A DNA stretch of 64,000 nt from Streptococcus infantis. Its GTDB lineage: Bacteria > Bacillota > Bacilli > Lactobacillales > Streptococcaceae. The translations under genes and the position numbers were made by a program. The first letter of the stretch is position 1. Each line of letters starts with the position of its first letter. Under the pieces are notes generated by a model that made no database searches, was not told where the DNA came from, and saw nothing but the letters and a program-made list of their open reading frames with translations. The stretch lies in the NCBI RefSeq assembly GCF_019929665.1, contig NZ_JAHZPZ010000003.1:1-64000 (forward strand), read 5' to 3'. Of this stretch, positions 1 to 9,631 are shown one piece after another.

Positions 1-75
1 AGCCTAGTACTTGTATTGGCTGGTGTGGTAATCATGTCAGGAACAGTTGTTATGAAACGTAAATTTACTAAATAA
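1..75 (+). CDS. C-terminal end of a membrane-anchored protein (partial)
   Basis: An open frame enters from the left edge and stops at 73-75. The 24 visible residues form a hydrophobic helix (SLVLVLAGVVIMSG) followed by a basic tail (MKRKFTK). This is the shape of the end of a sortase-anchored surface protein, or of any protein with a last C-terminal membrane helix. No LPXTG motif is visible because the window starts inside the helix, so the family cannot be named. A strong terminator follows at once. Confidence 0.5.
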   Translation, partial: SLVLVLAGVVIMSGTVVMKRKFTK

Positions 76-97
76 TATTAGATAAGTTTCTTTAGAG

Positions 98-125
98 AGG
101 AGAGAGCATTGCTCTCTCCTTTTTT
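98..125 (+). terminator. Rho-independent terminator
   Basis: Inverted repeat AGGAGAGAGC (98-107) and GCTCTCTCCT (111-120) with a 3-nt loop, running into a T stretch. It ends the transcription unit that enters from the left. Confidence 0.9.
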
Positions 126-278
126 AAATGTTAAAATGATGGCGTAGTAGATACCTATCCTTCCCTTTTCAAGGGGAAACCCCACTTATCACGAAGTCAC
201 AAAGCCAATATTATAATACTAGCTAACGTAGCCGGTAGCAAACAGAAGTTGGTTAAAAACATAGAGGAGAAATCAATA

Positions 279-3242
279 ATGGAAAATTGGTTGACACAAT
301 GGCAGAAATTAAAGGAAAAATATCCGAAGGGTGTCCTTTATGTCAGTAGTGCCTTGCTACCGATGACCATCATGCTGGTGGTATGGTTTTTCATGGGGAG
401 TTATCCTTTTGGAAATAAAAGTTTAATGACCGTTGTCTTTGATCAGCAGTACATTAGTTTTTATGGATTGCTAAAGAATTCCATTCTATCTGGTGATTTA
501 AGTAGTCTGACATATTCCTTTACTAAATCTATAGGTGGAGATATGATTGGTGAGTTGGGCTATTATTTGATGAGCCCTTTCAATGTTATTTATGTTCTGC
601 TGCCTTTAAAATATATAGGATTGTCTGTTTTTCTAACGATCTGGCTCAGATATGGTACCTTTGGACTTTCCTTTGCTCATCTCTTAATTAAACGTTATAA
701 GGGTGCAGAGTCAAAACGATGGATGGTTCCCTTGTTTGCGACAGCTTATGCCCTGTCTGGTATGTTGGTATCCTACCAGATGAATGTTATCTTTTATGAT
801 GCCATGTTCATGCTTCCTCTTGTCATCCTATATCTAGAGCAGTTATTAGATGGCAAAGCGGCTTATCCATATGCCTTTGTACTAGGCTTAACGGTATTCC
901 TTCAATTTTATATGGGCTATATGATATCGCTATTTGTCGTTTTGTATGCCTGCTATTATCTTTCGCCTCGTTTTTCTATTGAGGGGACATGGAAAGTAAA
1001 ACTCAAACATTACGTCCAACCCTTATGGGATGTATTTCTCTACTCTATCCTAGGGGTTGCGGCTGCTTCAATATTATTAGTTCCAGTATTTTTCAACTTG
1101 ATTGAAAGTAAGGGACAAGCAGGAGGAGCCATGATATTTTCCATGGCCTTTCAGATTAATCCCTTAGACATTTTATCCAAACTAACTATCGGGGGCTTTG
1201 ATGCGCAATCAGGTTGGGCAGCTGGACCAAACCTGCCAAATATCTATATTGGAGCTCTCGGGTTTATCGGCTTTATCTTGTACTTTTTATCAAGAAAGAT
1301 AATCAAAGAAAGAAGATGGGCTGCGGGAGTGGTTACTCTCATCTTCTTTACTTCCTTTGTAAATGAATTTGTGAGTAAGATTTGGCATATGGGACAAAAC
1401 CCTGCGGGATTTTTCTTCCGTTTTTCATGGTTATTCTCTTTCTTCATGCTACTTCTAGCCTATCAAGCATTAAAAGAGAAATTTAAAATCTCTCGCCGAG
1501 GGAAATTGCTATCAGTTGTAGCCCTAGTCTTATCAGCAATCTACCTCTATACTAAAGACTTTACCTATCTGCCAAAAAAACAACCTGAGGCTCTAACTCT
1601 GTTTATCAATAGCCATTTTATTGCTATTGTGATACTGGTTGTATCAGCTACAGCTACAGGATTTTATCTATACTGGAAACGCTCTGCCAAGTCCCAGAAA
1701 GAAAAGGAAAGGGTATTGGTGATTGCGGCTGGAACTGTAGTGGTATTGCTGTTATTATTACAAACAGGTTATCTCTTTTCTCGTGTGGTCTTAACTCTAC
1801 TCATTTACTTAGCTGTACTGGCCTTGCTACGTCCAGGAATGATTCGCTTAGCTGTTATCTTGTTATCAACTCTGACAGTATTTGAGCTAGGCTACAATGC
1901 CTATCTATCACAAGTGACCTTTAGTTATGCAAATGTTGATGAATTTGTGGACGGAACGCTCTCGGTTAAACGTGTGACGGATAAAATCCAAGAAAACGCA
2001 GCTCAGCCTTTCTATAGAATTGCAACGACCTTTGCCTATTCTCGAACAACTCCATCTCTGATAGGTTATCCAGGTTTGAGTACTTTTAGTTCAAATTTGG
2101 AGAGGGCTACTATGAATCACTTTGCCTATATGGGTGATCAAGCGGGCGATGAAGCAATAGAATATGAAAATGGAACTCCTCTAACAGATGCCTTATACGG
2201 TGTTCGCTACTATATGGATGTCAAAGACCTGGATCCTACTGAGAAAGAAGCTCATCCTGAGAGAATGTATTTCACACGTTTTGCCAGTCGTTTTGATATG
2301 AACCGTTACTTTACAGAGAAAGTCTATGAAGATGAACGATATCTTGTTTATAAAAATCCTAATTCATTCCCGATTGCTTTTGGAGTAAATGAATTGGTTA
2401 CAAATTTACAACTTGACTTCAATAATGCTGTAAAAAACCAAAATAACATCCTCAACTCTATGGAGGGTATTGAAAAAGGCCAGGAAAATTACCTCGACTA
2501 CTTCAAACCCCTAGCCTACGGAGATGTTGAAACAGAGAATCTTACTGAGGAAAATGTCGACAAAGAAAAAGGAACTGCAGTTTACAAGCGGGTGGATTCT
2601 TCTAAGGATGCAATCGTTCGCTACCGAATTACTCCGCGAACAAATTTGACCTATTATTTCTTCGTGCCAGCAAGTCTAAATTCAGAGAAAGATTACTCCG
2701 TCCTTCTGAACGGCAAGTGGTTCACTCATTCTAAGAGAAATACGCAACGTCAACTATGGCAAATCGCTGACAATGCAGAAAATCAAGAGTCTGTACTGGA
2801 GTTCCGCTTTAAAACAGATAAGGTTGACCTTTCAAATGCAGGAGTTTACCGCGCAGAAATCAGTCAAATTCAAAGTGCTTTAGAAAAGCGGAAGGAACAA
2901 GGTCTACAAGTTGAGAAATTCTCGAATACTCATATCGTCGGTTCAGTGAATATTACTGACGACAGTAAATACATGATGACCTCTATTCCTTATAGTGAGG
3001 GTTGGAAGGTGAAAGTGGATGGTAAGCATGTCCCTGTGACAAAAGTATGGAACAGCTTTATTTCCTTCCCGATTACTTCCGGACAACACAAAGTAGAATT
3101 TGTCTTCTCCCAAAAAGGAAGGGTTACAGGTGCTGTATTGACTCTCATCAGTCTAACAACGCTTTATATTGTCAGAAGAGATTATAAAAAGGATGATAAA
3201 AACCAGCTGAAAGAAAGTCAAGACGCTCCATCAGCCGAGTAA
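279..3242 (+). CDS. YfhO-family polytopic membrane protein
   Basis: A 987-residue integral membrane protein. The N-terminal two thirds carry about a dozen hydrophobic helices. The early loop has the DQQY motif (about residues 55-58) typical of YfhO-type proteins. The last 400 residues are a large mostly soluble domain that ends with one further helix and a basic tail. YfhO-family proteins in Gram-positives are linked to glycosylation of cell-envelope polymers such as lipoteichoic acid, with a GT-C-like fold; that role is inferred here. I chose ATG at 279, with GAGGAGA 9 bases upstream, over the TTG at 249. A TATAAT at 212-217 could be the -10. The gene is monocistronic, with terminators before and after it. 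Confidence 0.85.
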   Translation: MENWLTQWQKLKEKYPKGVLYVSSALLPMTIMLVVWFFMGSYPFGNKSLMTVVFDQQYISFYGLLKNSILSGDLSSLTYSFTKSIGGDMIGELGYYLMSPFNVIYVLLPLKYIGLSVFLTIWLRYGTFGLSFAHLLIKRYKGAESKRWMVPLFATAYALSGMLVSYQMNVIFYDAMFMLPLVILYLEQLLDGKAAYPYAFVLGLTVFLQFYMGYMISLFVVLYACYYLSPRFSIEGTWKVKLKHYVQPLWDVFLYSILGVAAASILLVPVFFNLIESKGQAGGAMIFSMAFQINPLDILSKLTIGGFDAQSGWAAGPNLPNIYIGALGFIGFILYFLSRKIIKERRWAAGVVTLIFFTSFVNEFVSKIWHMGQNPAGFFFRFSWLFSFFMLLLAYQALKEKFKISRRGKLLSVVALVLSAIYLYTKDFTYLPKKQPEALTLFINSHFIAIVILVVSATATGFYLYWKRSAKSQKEKERVLVIAAGTVVVLLLLLQTGYLFSRVVLTLLIYLAVLALLRPGMIRLAVILLSTLTVFELGYNAYLSQVTFSYANVDEFVDGTLSVKRVTDKIQENAAQPFYRIATTFAYSRTTPSLIGYPGLSTFSSNLERATMNHFAYMGDQAGDEAIEYENGTPLTDALYGVRYYMDVKDLDPTEKEAHPERMYFTRFASRFDMNRYFTEKVYEDERYLVYKNPNSFPIAFGVNELVTNLQLDFNNAVKNQNNILNSMEGIEKGQENYLDYFKPLAYGDVETENLTEENVDKEKGTAVYKRVDSSKDAIVRYRITPRTNLTYYFFVPASLNSEKDYSVLLNGKWFTHSKRNTQRQLWQIADNAENQESVLEFRFKTDKVDLSNAGVYRAEISQIQSALEKRKEQGLQVEKFSNTHIVGSVNITDDSKYMMTSIPYSEGWKVKVDGKHVPVTKVWNSFISFPITSGQHKVEFVFSQKGRVTGAVLTLISLTTLYIVRRDYKKDDKNQLKESQDAPSAE

Positions 3243-3274
3243 GCAATCTTTTATCAACTATAAAAAAAAATACG

Positions 3275-3304
3275 GTCAGGATACCATTCCTGACTGTTTT
3301 CTTT
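3275..3304 (+). terminator. Rho-independent terminator after the YfhO gene
   Basis: Stem GTCAGGA (3275-3281) and TCCTGAC (3288-3294) followed by TGTTTTCTTTT. Confidence 0.85.
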
Positions 3305-3328
3305 TACAAAATGACAAAAATCTTAAAC

Positions 3329-3373
3329 TTTTTGACAAATATGCTTGTCAAAAATAAAAAGATGTGTTACAAT
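3329..3373 (+). promoter_or_regulatory. Promoter with overlapping operator palindrome for the XRE operon
   Basis: A perfect 10-bp inverted repeat, TTTTTGACAA (3329-3338) and TTGTCAAAAA (3345-3354), is separated by 6 bp. Its right arm contains the -35 TTGTCA (3345-3350). After 17 bp comes an extended -10, TGTTACAAT, with TACAAT at 3368-3373. The first downstream gene is a small XRE repressor, so autoregulation through this palindrome is the likely arrangement. Confidence 0.8.
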
Positions 3374-3407
3374 GAAATCAAGATAAAGAACAAAGGAGAA
3401 AAAAGAC

Positions 3408-3611
3408 ATGCTAAAAAATCGTCTAAAAGAGCTTCGGGCTCGCGATGGCCTGAATCAAACAGAACTGGCCAAACTAGCAGGCGTGTCCAGGCAGACCATC
3501 AGTTTGCTAGAACGGGATGAGTACACTCCATCCATCGTTATTGCCCTGAAGATTGCTCAGATATTCCATGAGCCGGTCGAGTCGGTCTTTCGCTTAGAGG
3601 AGGATGAGTGA
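3408..3611 (+). CDS. XRE-family small transcriptional regulator
   Basis: A 67-residue protein that is essentially one helix-turn-helix domain: helix 2 and recognition helix at NQTELAKLAGVSRQTISLLE (about residues 16-35), followed by the YTPSIVIALKIAQIF helix typical of Cro/CI-like regulators. There is no sensor domain. AAAGGAGA lies upstream of the ATG. It is first in an operon with small membrane proteins, a PspC protein and a CPBP protease; stop and next start overlap by one base. Free-standing XRE regulators of this size often repress their own operon. The palindrome over the promoter fits that. Confidence 0.85.
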   Translation: MLKNRLKELRARDGLNQTELAKLAGVSRQTISLLERDEYTPSIVIALKIAQIFHEPVESVFRLEEDE

Positions 3612-3814
3612 TGAACAAGTATAAAGTGATTTATTATCTATCTATAGTCGTGTTTATCGTAAATCTTTTGGCTATGATCGGAAGCCTATTTGGTTGGTTT
3701 ACAATTGTTGAAAGTAAATACCTCTTCTGGATTAATATAGTGCTACTATTAGTCTTTAGATGGGTAGAGAAAAAAATAAAGTTTAAAGAGATCCTAAAAG
3801 GAGAAAAGTTATGA
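3611..3814 (+). CDS. Small two-helix membrane protein
   Basis: A 67-residue protein with two hydrophobic segments (about residues 7-28 and 36-53) and a basic C-terminus with KKIKFKEILKGEK. I recognise no family. Its ATG overlaps the stop of the XRE gene in a TGATG junction, and its end overlaps the next gene by 4 bp, so it is translationally coupled on both sides. The closeness to an XRE regulator suggests a membrane component of a small stress- or bacteriocin-related module, but that is inference. Confidence 0.75.
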   Translation: MNKYKVIYYLSIVVFIVNLLAMIGSLFGWFTIVESKYLFWINIVLLLVFRWVEKKIKFKEILKGEKL

Positions 3815-4161
3815 AAGAGTTTTTAGCAGGTTTTCAAGTCGATACTGAACACAAAGAACTTGCCGGTGTTTGTGCAGGTTTAGGAAATTATTTTAACATT
3901 CAAGCCAATATCGTTCGTTTGGTGACAGTCTTGTTGTTTCTCTCTTCTACAGAGATTGGTATTTTAACAGTTACAGCCTATGCTTATCTAGCAGGTTGGC
4001 TTGGGAATGAACCCTTGGGGGATGGAGCAAAAAAAGCTAGAAACCAAGCTATTCTCTTACTTGCTGTTTGCTTGCTTTTGGTGTCACTTGGAACAGAAGG
4101 CTTGACCGCTATTTTTGAATCAGGTAAAACCTTTGGTCAGTGGTTGTCTGGCTTGTTTTAG
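3811..4161 (+). CDS. PspC-domain membrane protein
   Basis: A 116-residue protein. Residues about 15-60 match the PspC domain (stress-responsive transcriptional-regulator type, named after phage-shock protein C): KELAGVCAGLGNYFNIQANIVRLV followed by a membrane helix. A second hydrophobic helix lies near residues 80-100. PspC proteins sit in the cytoplasmic membrane and take part in envelope-stress sensing in other bacteria. No PspA or PspB homologue is seen here. It is co-transcribed with the XRE gene and overlaps the gene before it by 4 bp. Confidence 0.8.
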   Translation: MKEFLAGFQVDTEHKELAGVCAGLGNYFNIQANIVRLVTVLLFLSSTEIGILTVTAYAYLAGWLGNEPLGDGAKKARNQAILLLAVCLLLVSLGTEGLTAIFESGKTFGQWLSGLF

Positions 4162-4175
4162 AAAGAGGTTGAAAT

Positions 4176-4877
4176 ATGGAAAAGAAAGATATCATTTTTG
4201 CACTGAAGATTATTATTGCAGGAGTTTTATTAGGAATATTTACTGGATTCCTTGGTGTTAATCCTTTAGGGATCACTCAAGCTCAAGTAGTCGTTGCCTT
4301 GAAATCATTCTTTCTTGGTTTAGGGATGCTTACGGTGATTCTAACCTTTTATTTCATTAGAAAAAGCCATCAGGCTTATCAGAGTTATCAAAGAGAAGAA
4401 GAGGACGAAGAAAACGAACAAGACTACCTTGCCATGTATCGTTTCTTAGATTATGGTACAGTAGCTTGGAATGTTTGCCAAATTAGTATGCTATCCTGTC
4501 TACTTATAGATTTGGGAGCTTTAGGCCCATCAGTAGCATCCTTGCTTTTGATAGTTTTAGGTATCTGGGCAGGTGTGTACTGTCTCAAAATCACTAGCAA
4601 GATTCGTAACTACAAACTTTCTATTATGGCAACTCCCAAGGAAGTTTTAGACTACCTCGATACTTATGATGAGGGAGAAAAACAGGCTGAAATGGAAGAA
4701 GCTTACTTGATCTTGTTCAAGGTCAATCAGCTCCTCATTCCTGGTATCTACGTTGTCTTAGTAGTTCTATCAATGGTATTAGGACAAGTACAGTTGGTTG
4801 CTCTGCTGGTGGCAGTTGTTATTCATATGTACATGAATGTGGCACAATTGCGCAAAACAAAACGTTATTTCAAATAG
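4176..4877 (+). CDS. DUF3169-like polytopic membrane protein
   Basis: A 233-residue protein with six predicted membrane helices in three pairs. The first pair (about residues 8-28 and 42-63) is separated from the second (90-112, 118-136) by a very acidic loop containing EEEDEENEQD; the third pair is at the C-terminus (187-225). This layout fits the DUF3169 family found beside XRE regulators in Firmicutes; the family assignment is from memory and not certain. The function is unknown. AAAGAGG precedes the ATG and the gene is 14 bp after the PspC gene, inside the same operon. Confidence 0.7.
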   Translation: MEKKDIIFALKIIIAGVLLGIFTGFLGVNPLGITQAQVVVALKSFFLGLGMLTVILTFYFIRKSHQAYQSYQREEEDEENEQDYLAMYRFLDYGTVAWNVCQISMLSCLLIDLGALGPSVASLLLIVLGIWAGVYCLKITSKIRNYKLSIMATPKEVLDYLDTYDEGEKQAEMEEAYLILFKVNQLLIPGIYVVLVVLSMVLGQVQLVALLVAVVIHMYMNVAQLRKTKRYFK

Positions 4878-4886
4878 GAGAATATT

Positions 4887-5528
4887 ATGAAAACACTTAA
4901 AAATATCGGCTGGTATAGCCTTGCCTTCTTATCATTTCTTATGGTCTATAGTTTTATTCAGGGCGTAGGTTTAGCCGCCTTGATATTGGGAGCACCTAGC
5001 TACGTTGCTGTCCCTGTTTATGTCTTATTAGCAGGAATCTTCACCTTCGTTACCTACAAGTGGTATAAGACAGGAACTGTTACAATAGAAAAAACGGCCC
5101 TTAACAAATACATCTGGCTACCAGCTTTGGTATGGGTCCTTGTCATTGTTGCAGAAAACTTTTTACCACATGATCCATCAGTCAATCAAAAGATGGTAGA
5201 AGAATTGACTCATAATCAACCTCTTTTCTCTTTCTTTATGGTGGTTGTCTTTGCACCTCTGACAGAAGAGTTAACATTTAGAGGTATGTTAGCTCGCTTT
5301 GTCTTCCCTCAGCAAGATAACATCAAGCAAACAGCTCTCTTTCTTCTTGTAAGTAGTCTCATTTTTGCTCTTGTTCATTTTCCTGGAACTCCACTACAGT
5401 TCCTAGTTTATGCTTCACTTGGATTTAGCATGGGCTTGGCTTATATCAGTAAAGGTGGTTTGGCTTATAGTATAGCCCTACATGCTTTGAATAATTTAAT
5501 CGCATTTTTAATGATAGTCATGCTATAA
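4887..5528 (+). CDS. CPBP-family intramembrane metalloprotease (CAAX protease / Abi type)
   Basis: A 213-residue multi-pass membrane protein with the three conserved blocks of the CPBP (Abi) family: motif 1 EELTFRG (EE and R, about residues 127-133), motif 2 with catalytic His at ALVHFPGTP, and motif 3 HALNN near the C-terminus. Bacterial members act as intramembrane proteases. Some serve in bacteriocin self-immunity or in processing of small peptides. Here it is fifth in the XRE/PspC operon, with AGGAG before the start, which suggests a membrane-stress or immunity role. The substrate cannot be told from sequence. Confidence 0.85.
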   Translation: MKTLKNIGWYSLAFLSFLMVYSFIQGVGLAALILGAPSYVAVPVYVLLAGIFTFVTYKWYKTGTVTIEKTALNKYIWLPALVWVLVIVAENFLPHDPSVNQKMVEELTHNQPLFSFFMVVVFAPLTEELTFRGMLARFVFPQQDNIKQTALFLLVSSLIFALVHFPGTPLQFLVYASLGFSMGLAYISKGGLAYSIALHALNNLIAFLMIVML

Positions 5529-5546
5529 TAGACTCAGGAGGAAATC

Positions 5547-5762
5547 ATGAAACGAGTACTATTATTAGCAGTGATTCAGGCTGTATTTCTCTTCTTTGTC
5601 ATCGGCCTACTTGTCTATTTCATTAAGGGGGATTTCTTTTATAACAATCTAGCGGTTATCTTTGCTCCTATCGCAGGAGTGATACGATTTGCGACGGCTT
5701 ATGTGACAGAAATTGTCCTTCCAAAGAAGACAGAAGAGATTGCTGAAAAGCGTAAAAAATAA
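5547..5762 (+). CDS. Small two-helix membrane protein, last gene of the XRE operon
   Basis: A 71-residue protein with two hydrophobic helices (about residues 3-25 and 31-55) and a charged tail rich in Lys and Glu (PKKTEEIAEKRKK). I recognise no family. AGGAGG precedes its ATG, 18 bp after the CPBP gene. A terminator directly behind it closes the operon. Confidence 0.7.
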   Translation: MKRVLLLAVIQAVFLFFVIGLLVYFIKGDFFYNNLAVIFAPIAGVIRFATAYVTEIVLPKKTEEIAEKRKK

Positions 5763-5771
5763 AGAAAGCCT

Positions 5772-5803
5772 AAATCCAGCGAATGACTTTGCTGGATTTT
5801 TTC
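5772..5803 (+). terminator. Rho-independent terminator of the XRE/PspC/CPBP operon
   Basis: AAATCCAGC (5772-5780) pairs with GCTGGATTT (5791-5799), followed by further T residues. Confidence 0.9.
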
Positions 5804-5899
5804 ATTTATAAGAGGAAACTCTCAACTTTTCTGATGATTTTCATGAAGAGCCTGCGCTTTTATGGTAAAATAGTAACAGAATACAAGAGGAGAGAAAAC

Positions 5900-7663
5900 A
5901 TGAAACGTAGTATGTATGCTGGTCGTGTTCGTGAGGAGCACATCGGACAAGAAATTACCTTGAAAGGATGGGTTGCCCGTCGCCGTGACTTGGGTGGATT
6001 GATCTTCATCGACCTTCGTGACCGTGAAGGGATCATGCAGTTAGTTATCAACCCTGAAAAAGTTTCTGCAGAGGTGATGGCAACAGCTGAAAGCCTTCGT
6101 AGTGAATTTGTCATCGAGGTTACTGGTCAGGTTGCAGCACGTGAGCAGGCAAATGATAAACTGGCAACCGGAGCGGTTGAACTGAATGTAACGGCTCTTA
6201 CTGTGCTTAATACAGCCAAAACAACACCATTTGAAATCAAGGATGGCATTGAAGCAAACGATGATACGCGTCTACGTTACCGTTACCTTGACCTTCGTCG
6301 TCCAGAGATGTTGGAAAACCTTAAGCTTCGTGCCAAGGTAACACATTCTATCCGCAACTACTTGGACGAGTTGGAATTTATCGATGTGGAAACGCCATTC
6401 CTTTCTAAGTCAACACCAGAAGGGGCGCGTGACTATTTGGTGCCATCTCGTGTTAATAAAGGGCATTTTTACGCTCTTCCTCAAAGTCCGCAGATTACAA
6501 AACAGTTGTTGATGAATGCTGGATTTGACCGTTACTACCAAATCGTCAAATGTTTCCGTGATGAGGACTTGCGTGGTGACCGTCAGCCTGAATTTACCCA
6601 GGTCGACTTGGAAACTTCATTCCTGACTGAGCAAGAAATCCAAGATATCACAGAAGGCTTGATTGCGCGCGTGATGAAGGAAACAAAAGGGATTGAAGTA
6701 ACGCTGCCATTCCCTCGTATGAAGTATGATGATGCCATGGCTCTTTATGGTTCTGACAAGCCTGATACTCGTTTTGACATGTTGCTTCAGGACTTGACAG
6801 AAGTGGTCAAAGGTGTAGACTTTAAAGTCTTTTCAGAAGCACCTGCCGTTAAAGCTATTGTGGTCAAAGGTGCAGCAGACAACTACTCACGTAAAGACAT
6901 CGACAAAATGACAGAAGTAGCCAAGCAGTATGGTGCTAAAGGCCTTGCTTGGGTTAAGGTTGTTGATGGTGAATTAAACGGACCAGTTGCTAAATTCTTG
7001 ACTAGCATTCAAGGCGATTTAACAAGTGCGCTTAGTCTTGAAGATAAAGACTTGGTTCTCTTTGTGGCTGATACGCTTGAAGTAGCCAATGCAACACTTG
7101 GTGCCCTTCGTGGACGTATTGCCAAAGAGCTTGGCTTGATTGATAACGACAAATTTAACTTCCTCTGGGTAGTTGACTGGCCAATGTTTGAATGGTCTGA
7201 AGAAGAAGGTCGCTATATGAGTGCCCACCATCCATTTACGCTTCCTCAAGCAGATACTGCGCATGAGCTTGAAGGAGATTTGGCTAAGGTTCGTGCTATT
7301 GCCTACGATATCGTCTTGAACGGTTATGAGCTTGGCGGTGGTAGCCTTCGTATCAACCAAAAAGAACTCCAAGAACGCATGTTCAAGGCCCTAGGATTCT
7401 CAGTTGAAGAAGCTAATGACCAGTTTGGATTCCTTTTGGAAGCCATGGACTATGGATTCCCACCACACGGTGGCTTGGCTATCGGACTTGACCGCTTTGT
7501 AATGCTCTTAGCAGGCGAAGAAAATATCCGTGAAGTGATTGCCTTTCCTAAGAACAACAAAGCAACTGACCCAATGACCCAAGCACCATCAACAGTAGCT
7601 CTTAAACAATTAGAGGAACTCAATCTACAAGTAGAACAAGATGAAACAAACGAAACTAACTAA
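5900..7663 (+). CDS. aspS: Aspartyl-tRNA synthetase
   Basis: A 587-residue class II aminoacyl-tRNA synthetase that charges tRNA-Asp in the cytosol. The order is an N-terminal OB-fold anticodon-binding domain (residues 1-110), the catalytic core with the class II motif 2 region [14 protein letters not shown], the bacterial GAD insertion (about 290-420) and motif 3 GLAIGLDRF near the C-terminus. The open frame extends to 5783, but GAGGAGAG sits just upstream of the ATG at 5900, and the protein starts [10 protein letters not shown] as in other streptococci. An extended -10-like TATGGTAAAAT lies about 30 bp upstream. Its end overlaps the next gene by 23 bp. Confidence 0.97.
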   Translation: MKRSMYAGRVREEHIGQEITLKGWVARRRDLGGLIFIDLRDREGIMQLVINPEKVSAEVMATAESLRSEFVIEVTGQVAAREQANDKLATGAVELNVTALTVLNTAKTTPFEIKDGIEANDDTRLRYRYLDLRRPEMLENLKLRAKVTHSIRNYLDELEFIDVETPFLSKSTPEGARDYLVPSRVNKGHFYALPQSPQITKQLLMNAGFDRYYQIVKCFRDEDLRGDRQPEFTQVDLETSFLTEQEIQDITEGLIARVMKETKGIEVTLPFPRMKYDDAMALYGSDKPDTRFDMLLQDLTEVVKGVDFKVFSEAPAVKAIVVKGAADNYSRKDIDKMTEVAKQYGAKGLAWVKVVDGELNGPVAKFLTSIQGDLTSALSLEDKDLVLFVADTLEVANATLGALRGRIAKELGLIDNDKFNFLWVVDWPMFEWSEEEGRYMSAHHPFTLPQADTAHELEGDLAKVRAIAYDIVLNGYELGGGSLRINQKELQERMFKALGFSVEEANDQFGFLLEAMDYGFPPHGGLAIGLDRFVMLLAGEENIREVIAFPKNNKATDPMTQAPSTVALKQLEELNLQVEQDETNETN

Positions 7664-8582
7664 AAAGTGGCACTATTATTTGCGCCGCTTTGCTCACCGA
7701 GTGAAGATTTTGCGTGTTTTGCAAAGTATCTCCCGAGAAAAATACGATGAAAAAATTTCAGCTTCTCTAGTATATGGTTTTCTATCAGCAGTAGCCGTCA
7801 ATTTTTTCTTCCAACCAGGGCACGTTTATTCAAGTGGAGCAACAGGTTTGGCTCAGATTATTTCTGCGCTTAGTAATCACTTGTTTGGCTTTTATTTCCC
7901 AATTTCTGTAGCTTTCTATTGTATCAATATACCACTCATGATTTTAGCTTGGCGCCAGATTGGACATAAGTTTACGATATTTACCTTTATCACGGTATCC
8001 ATGAGCTCGCTCTTTATCCAGTTTGTGCCAGTGGTGGTACTGACAGAGGATCCAATCATCAATGCTCTTTTTGGGGGAGTCGTCATGGGACTGGGAATTG
8101 GTTTTGCTTTACGCCATAACATCTCCAGTGGTGGAACAGATATTGTCAGTCTTACCATTCGTAAGAAGACAGGTCGTAACGTTGGTAGCATCTCCTTCCT
8201 AGTGAACGGGACAATTATGCTGATTGCTGGTTTGACCTTTGGTTGGAAATATGCCCTCTATTCTATGATTACCATCTTTGTCTCAAGCCGTGTGACAGAT
8301 GCAGTTTTCACCAAACAAAAACGCATGCAGGCTATGATCGTCACTAGCAATCCTGACGCAGTGATTGAGAAAATCCATCATAAATTGCACCGTGGTGCGA
8401 CCATGATTCACGATGCGGAAGGGACCTATAACCATGAGCGTAAGGCGGTTTTGATTACGGTTATCACTCGTGCAGAGTTTAATGATTTTAAACTAATCAT
8501 GAAACAAGTTGATCCGACAGCCTTTGTATCTGTCTCAGAAAATGTCCATATTCTTGGACGATTTGTCGAAGTTGAAAACTAG
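7641..8582 (+). CDS. YitT-family membrane protein
   Basis: A 313-residue protein. An N-terminal membrane domain with five or six helices (about residues 40-215), containing the conserved [19 protein letters not shown] block, is followed by a cytosolic DUF2179-type domain (about 225-310) ending in [12 protein letters not shown]. This is the YitT layout. Transport function is suspected but not established for the family. The start lies inside the last codons of aspS (23-bp overlap), which means translational coupling to it. The bidirectional terminator beyond it separates it from malR. Confidence 0.88.
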   Translation: MKQTKLTKKWHYYLRRFAHRVKILRVLQSISREKYDEKISASLVYGFLSAVAVNFFFQPGHVYSSGATGLAQIISALSNHLFGFYFPISVAFYCINIPLMILAWRQIGHKFTIFTFITVSMSSLFIQFVPVVVLTEDPIINALFGGVVMGLGIGFALRHNISSGGTDIVSLTIRKKTGRNVGSISFLVNGTIMLIAGLTFGWKYALYSMITIFVSSRVTDAVFTKQKRMQAMIVTSNPDAVIEKIHHKLHRGATMIHDAEGTYNHERKAVLITVITRAEFNDFKLIMKQVDPTAFVSVSENVHILGRFVEVEN

Positions 8583-8606
8583 TTGTTCAGGTAAATAGAA
8601 TACAAA

Positions 8607-8637
8607 AAAACCAACTCAAAATAGAGAGTTGGTTTTT
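8607..8637. terminator. Bidirectional terminator between yitT-type gene and malR
   Basis: CCAACTC (8611-8617) pairs with GAGTTGG (8626-8632), flanked by A-rich and T-rich arms on either side. It serves both convergent genes; the malR stop codon lies in its right flank. Confidence 0.85.
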
Positions 8638-9622
8638 ATTTTTCAACGATTTCGTGTGCAATCAACTGGCGGTAACAAATTTGTTTGTTGTTTTTAGCAT
8701 CATCGATGATCTGGAGAATAGTTTCAAAGGAAACACGACCAAGCTCCAAACTATTGATATCGACATAGGCCGCCAAGTTGAGCTTGGGATTGACTGAGTC
8801 GAAGCTGAGGACAGGGACATCCAGTTGGTGTTTTGCGATGTAATCACAGACCCCTGCAGCAAGGAGACTATCAATGGTAATAATAGCGTCAATATTTGGA
8901 TTGTGTTTGAAGAGAAGTCTACTAAAGCGATAACCATTATCTTCAAGAAATTCAGTAGCAAAGTAAGTCAGATTACTATCAAGAGGCAGATTGTGTTCTT
9001 GAAGTGCTTGCTCGTAACCTGTCAGACGGTCTAGTGTTACGAAGAGTTTCTTGGTACCACCAATGAAAGCAATGCGACTACAACCTTTTTTGATGAAATA
9101 TTCGGTCGCATCAAATCCGGCTTGGATGTTATCATTATCAACAAGCGGAATGAAAGGAGAAAGTGATTTTCCAAGAATGAGGAAGGGGAATTGCTCCTCG
9201 ACAACCAGTTGCACCAAGGGGTCGTTTTCTTGAGCGTACAAGAAGATAAGCCCATCCACACGTTTTCCGTAGACCATTTGTGAAATGGCGTTTAAACGCT
9301 CTTTTTCATCTTTACCAGTCGCAATCTGAATGGCATAGTGATTTTCCGAGGCAACCTGTGCAATCCCTCTAAGAACAGAAGGGAAGAAAGGGTTTTGGTA
9401 GAAAACATCTGAATCATCTGGAAGGACTAAGCCAATAACTTGCGTATAACTGCTAACAAGACTTCGAGCATTAAGATTAGGATGATAATTGAGCTCTTTC
9501 ATTGCTTTTCGAACTCGTTTTTTGGTTTCGTCACTAATCGTTGATTTGTTTTGAATAACACGGGTTACGGTTGAAGGAGAAACTCCTGCAGCTTTGGCCA
9601 CGTCTTTAATCGTAACAGGCAT
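8636..9622 (-). CDS. malR: LacI-family maltose operon repressor
   Basis: A 328-residue LacI/GalR regulator. An N-terminal helix-turn-helix and hinge (TIKDVAKAAGVSPSTVTRVI, then LNYHPNLNARSL, residues 3-60) are followed by a periplasmic-binding-protein-like effector domain. It matches pneumococcal MalR, which represses the mal genes and releases DNA when maltose or maltodextrins are present. The palindromic operator GCGCAAACGTTTGCGC is seen upstream of malQ. It follows malA with a 9-bp gap, so both share the promoter at 10467-10495. Confidence 0.95.
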   Translation of the reverse strand: MPVTIKDVAKAAGVSPSTVTRVIQNKSTISDETKKRVRKAMKELNYHPNLNARSLVSSYTQVIGLVLPDDSDVFYQNPFFPSVLRGIAQVASENHYAIQIATGKDEKERLNAISQMVYGKRVDGLIFLYAQENDPLVQLVVEEQFPFLILGKSLSPFIPLVDNDNIQAGFDATEYFIKKGCSRIAFIGGTKKLFVTLDRLTGYEQALQEHNLPLDSNLTYFATEFLEDNGYRFSRLLFKHNPNIDAIITIDSLLAAGVCDYIAKHQLDVPVLSFDSVNPKLNLAAYVDINSLELGRVSFETILQIIDDAKNNKQICYRQLIAHEIVEK

Positions 9623-9631
9623 AATAATCTC

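Noticed and set aside
7019..7372. 117-codon minus-strand ORF within aspS
   Set aside because: It lies wholly in a highly conserved coding region and has no ribosome-binding site; a shadow frame.
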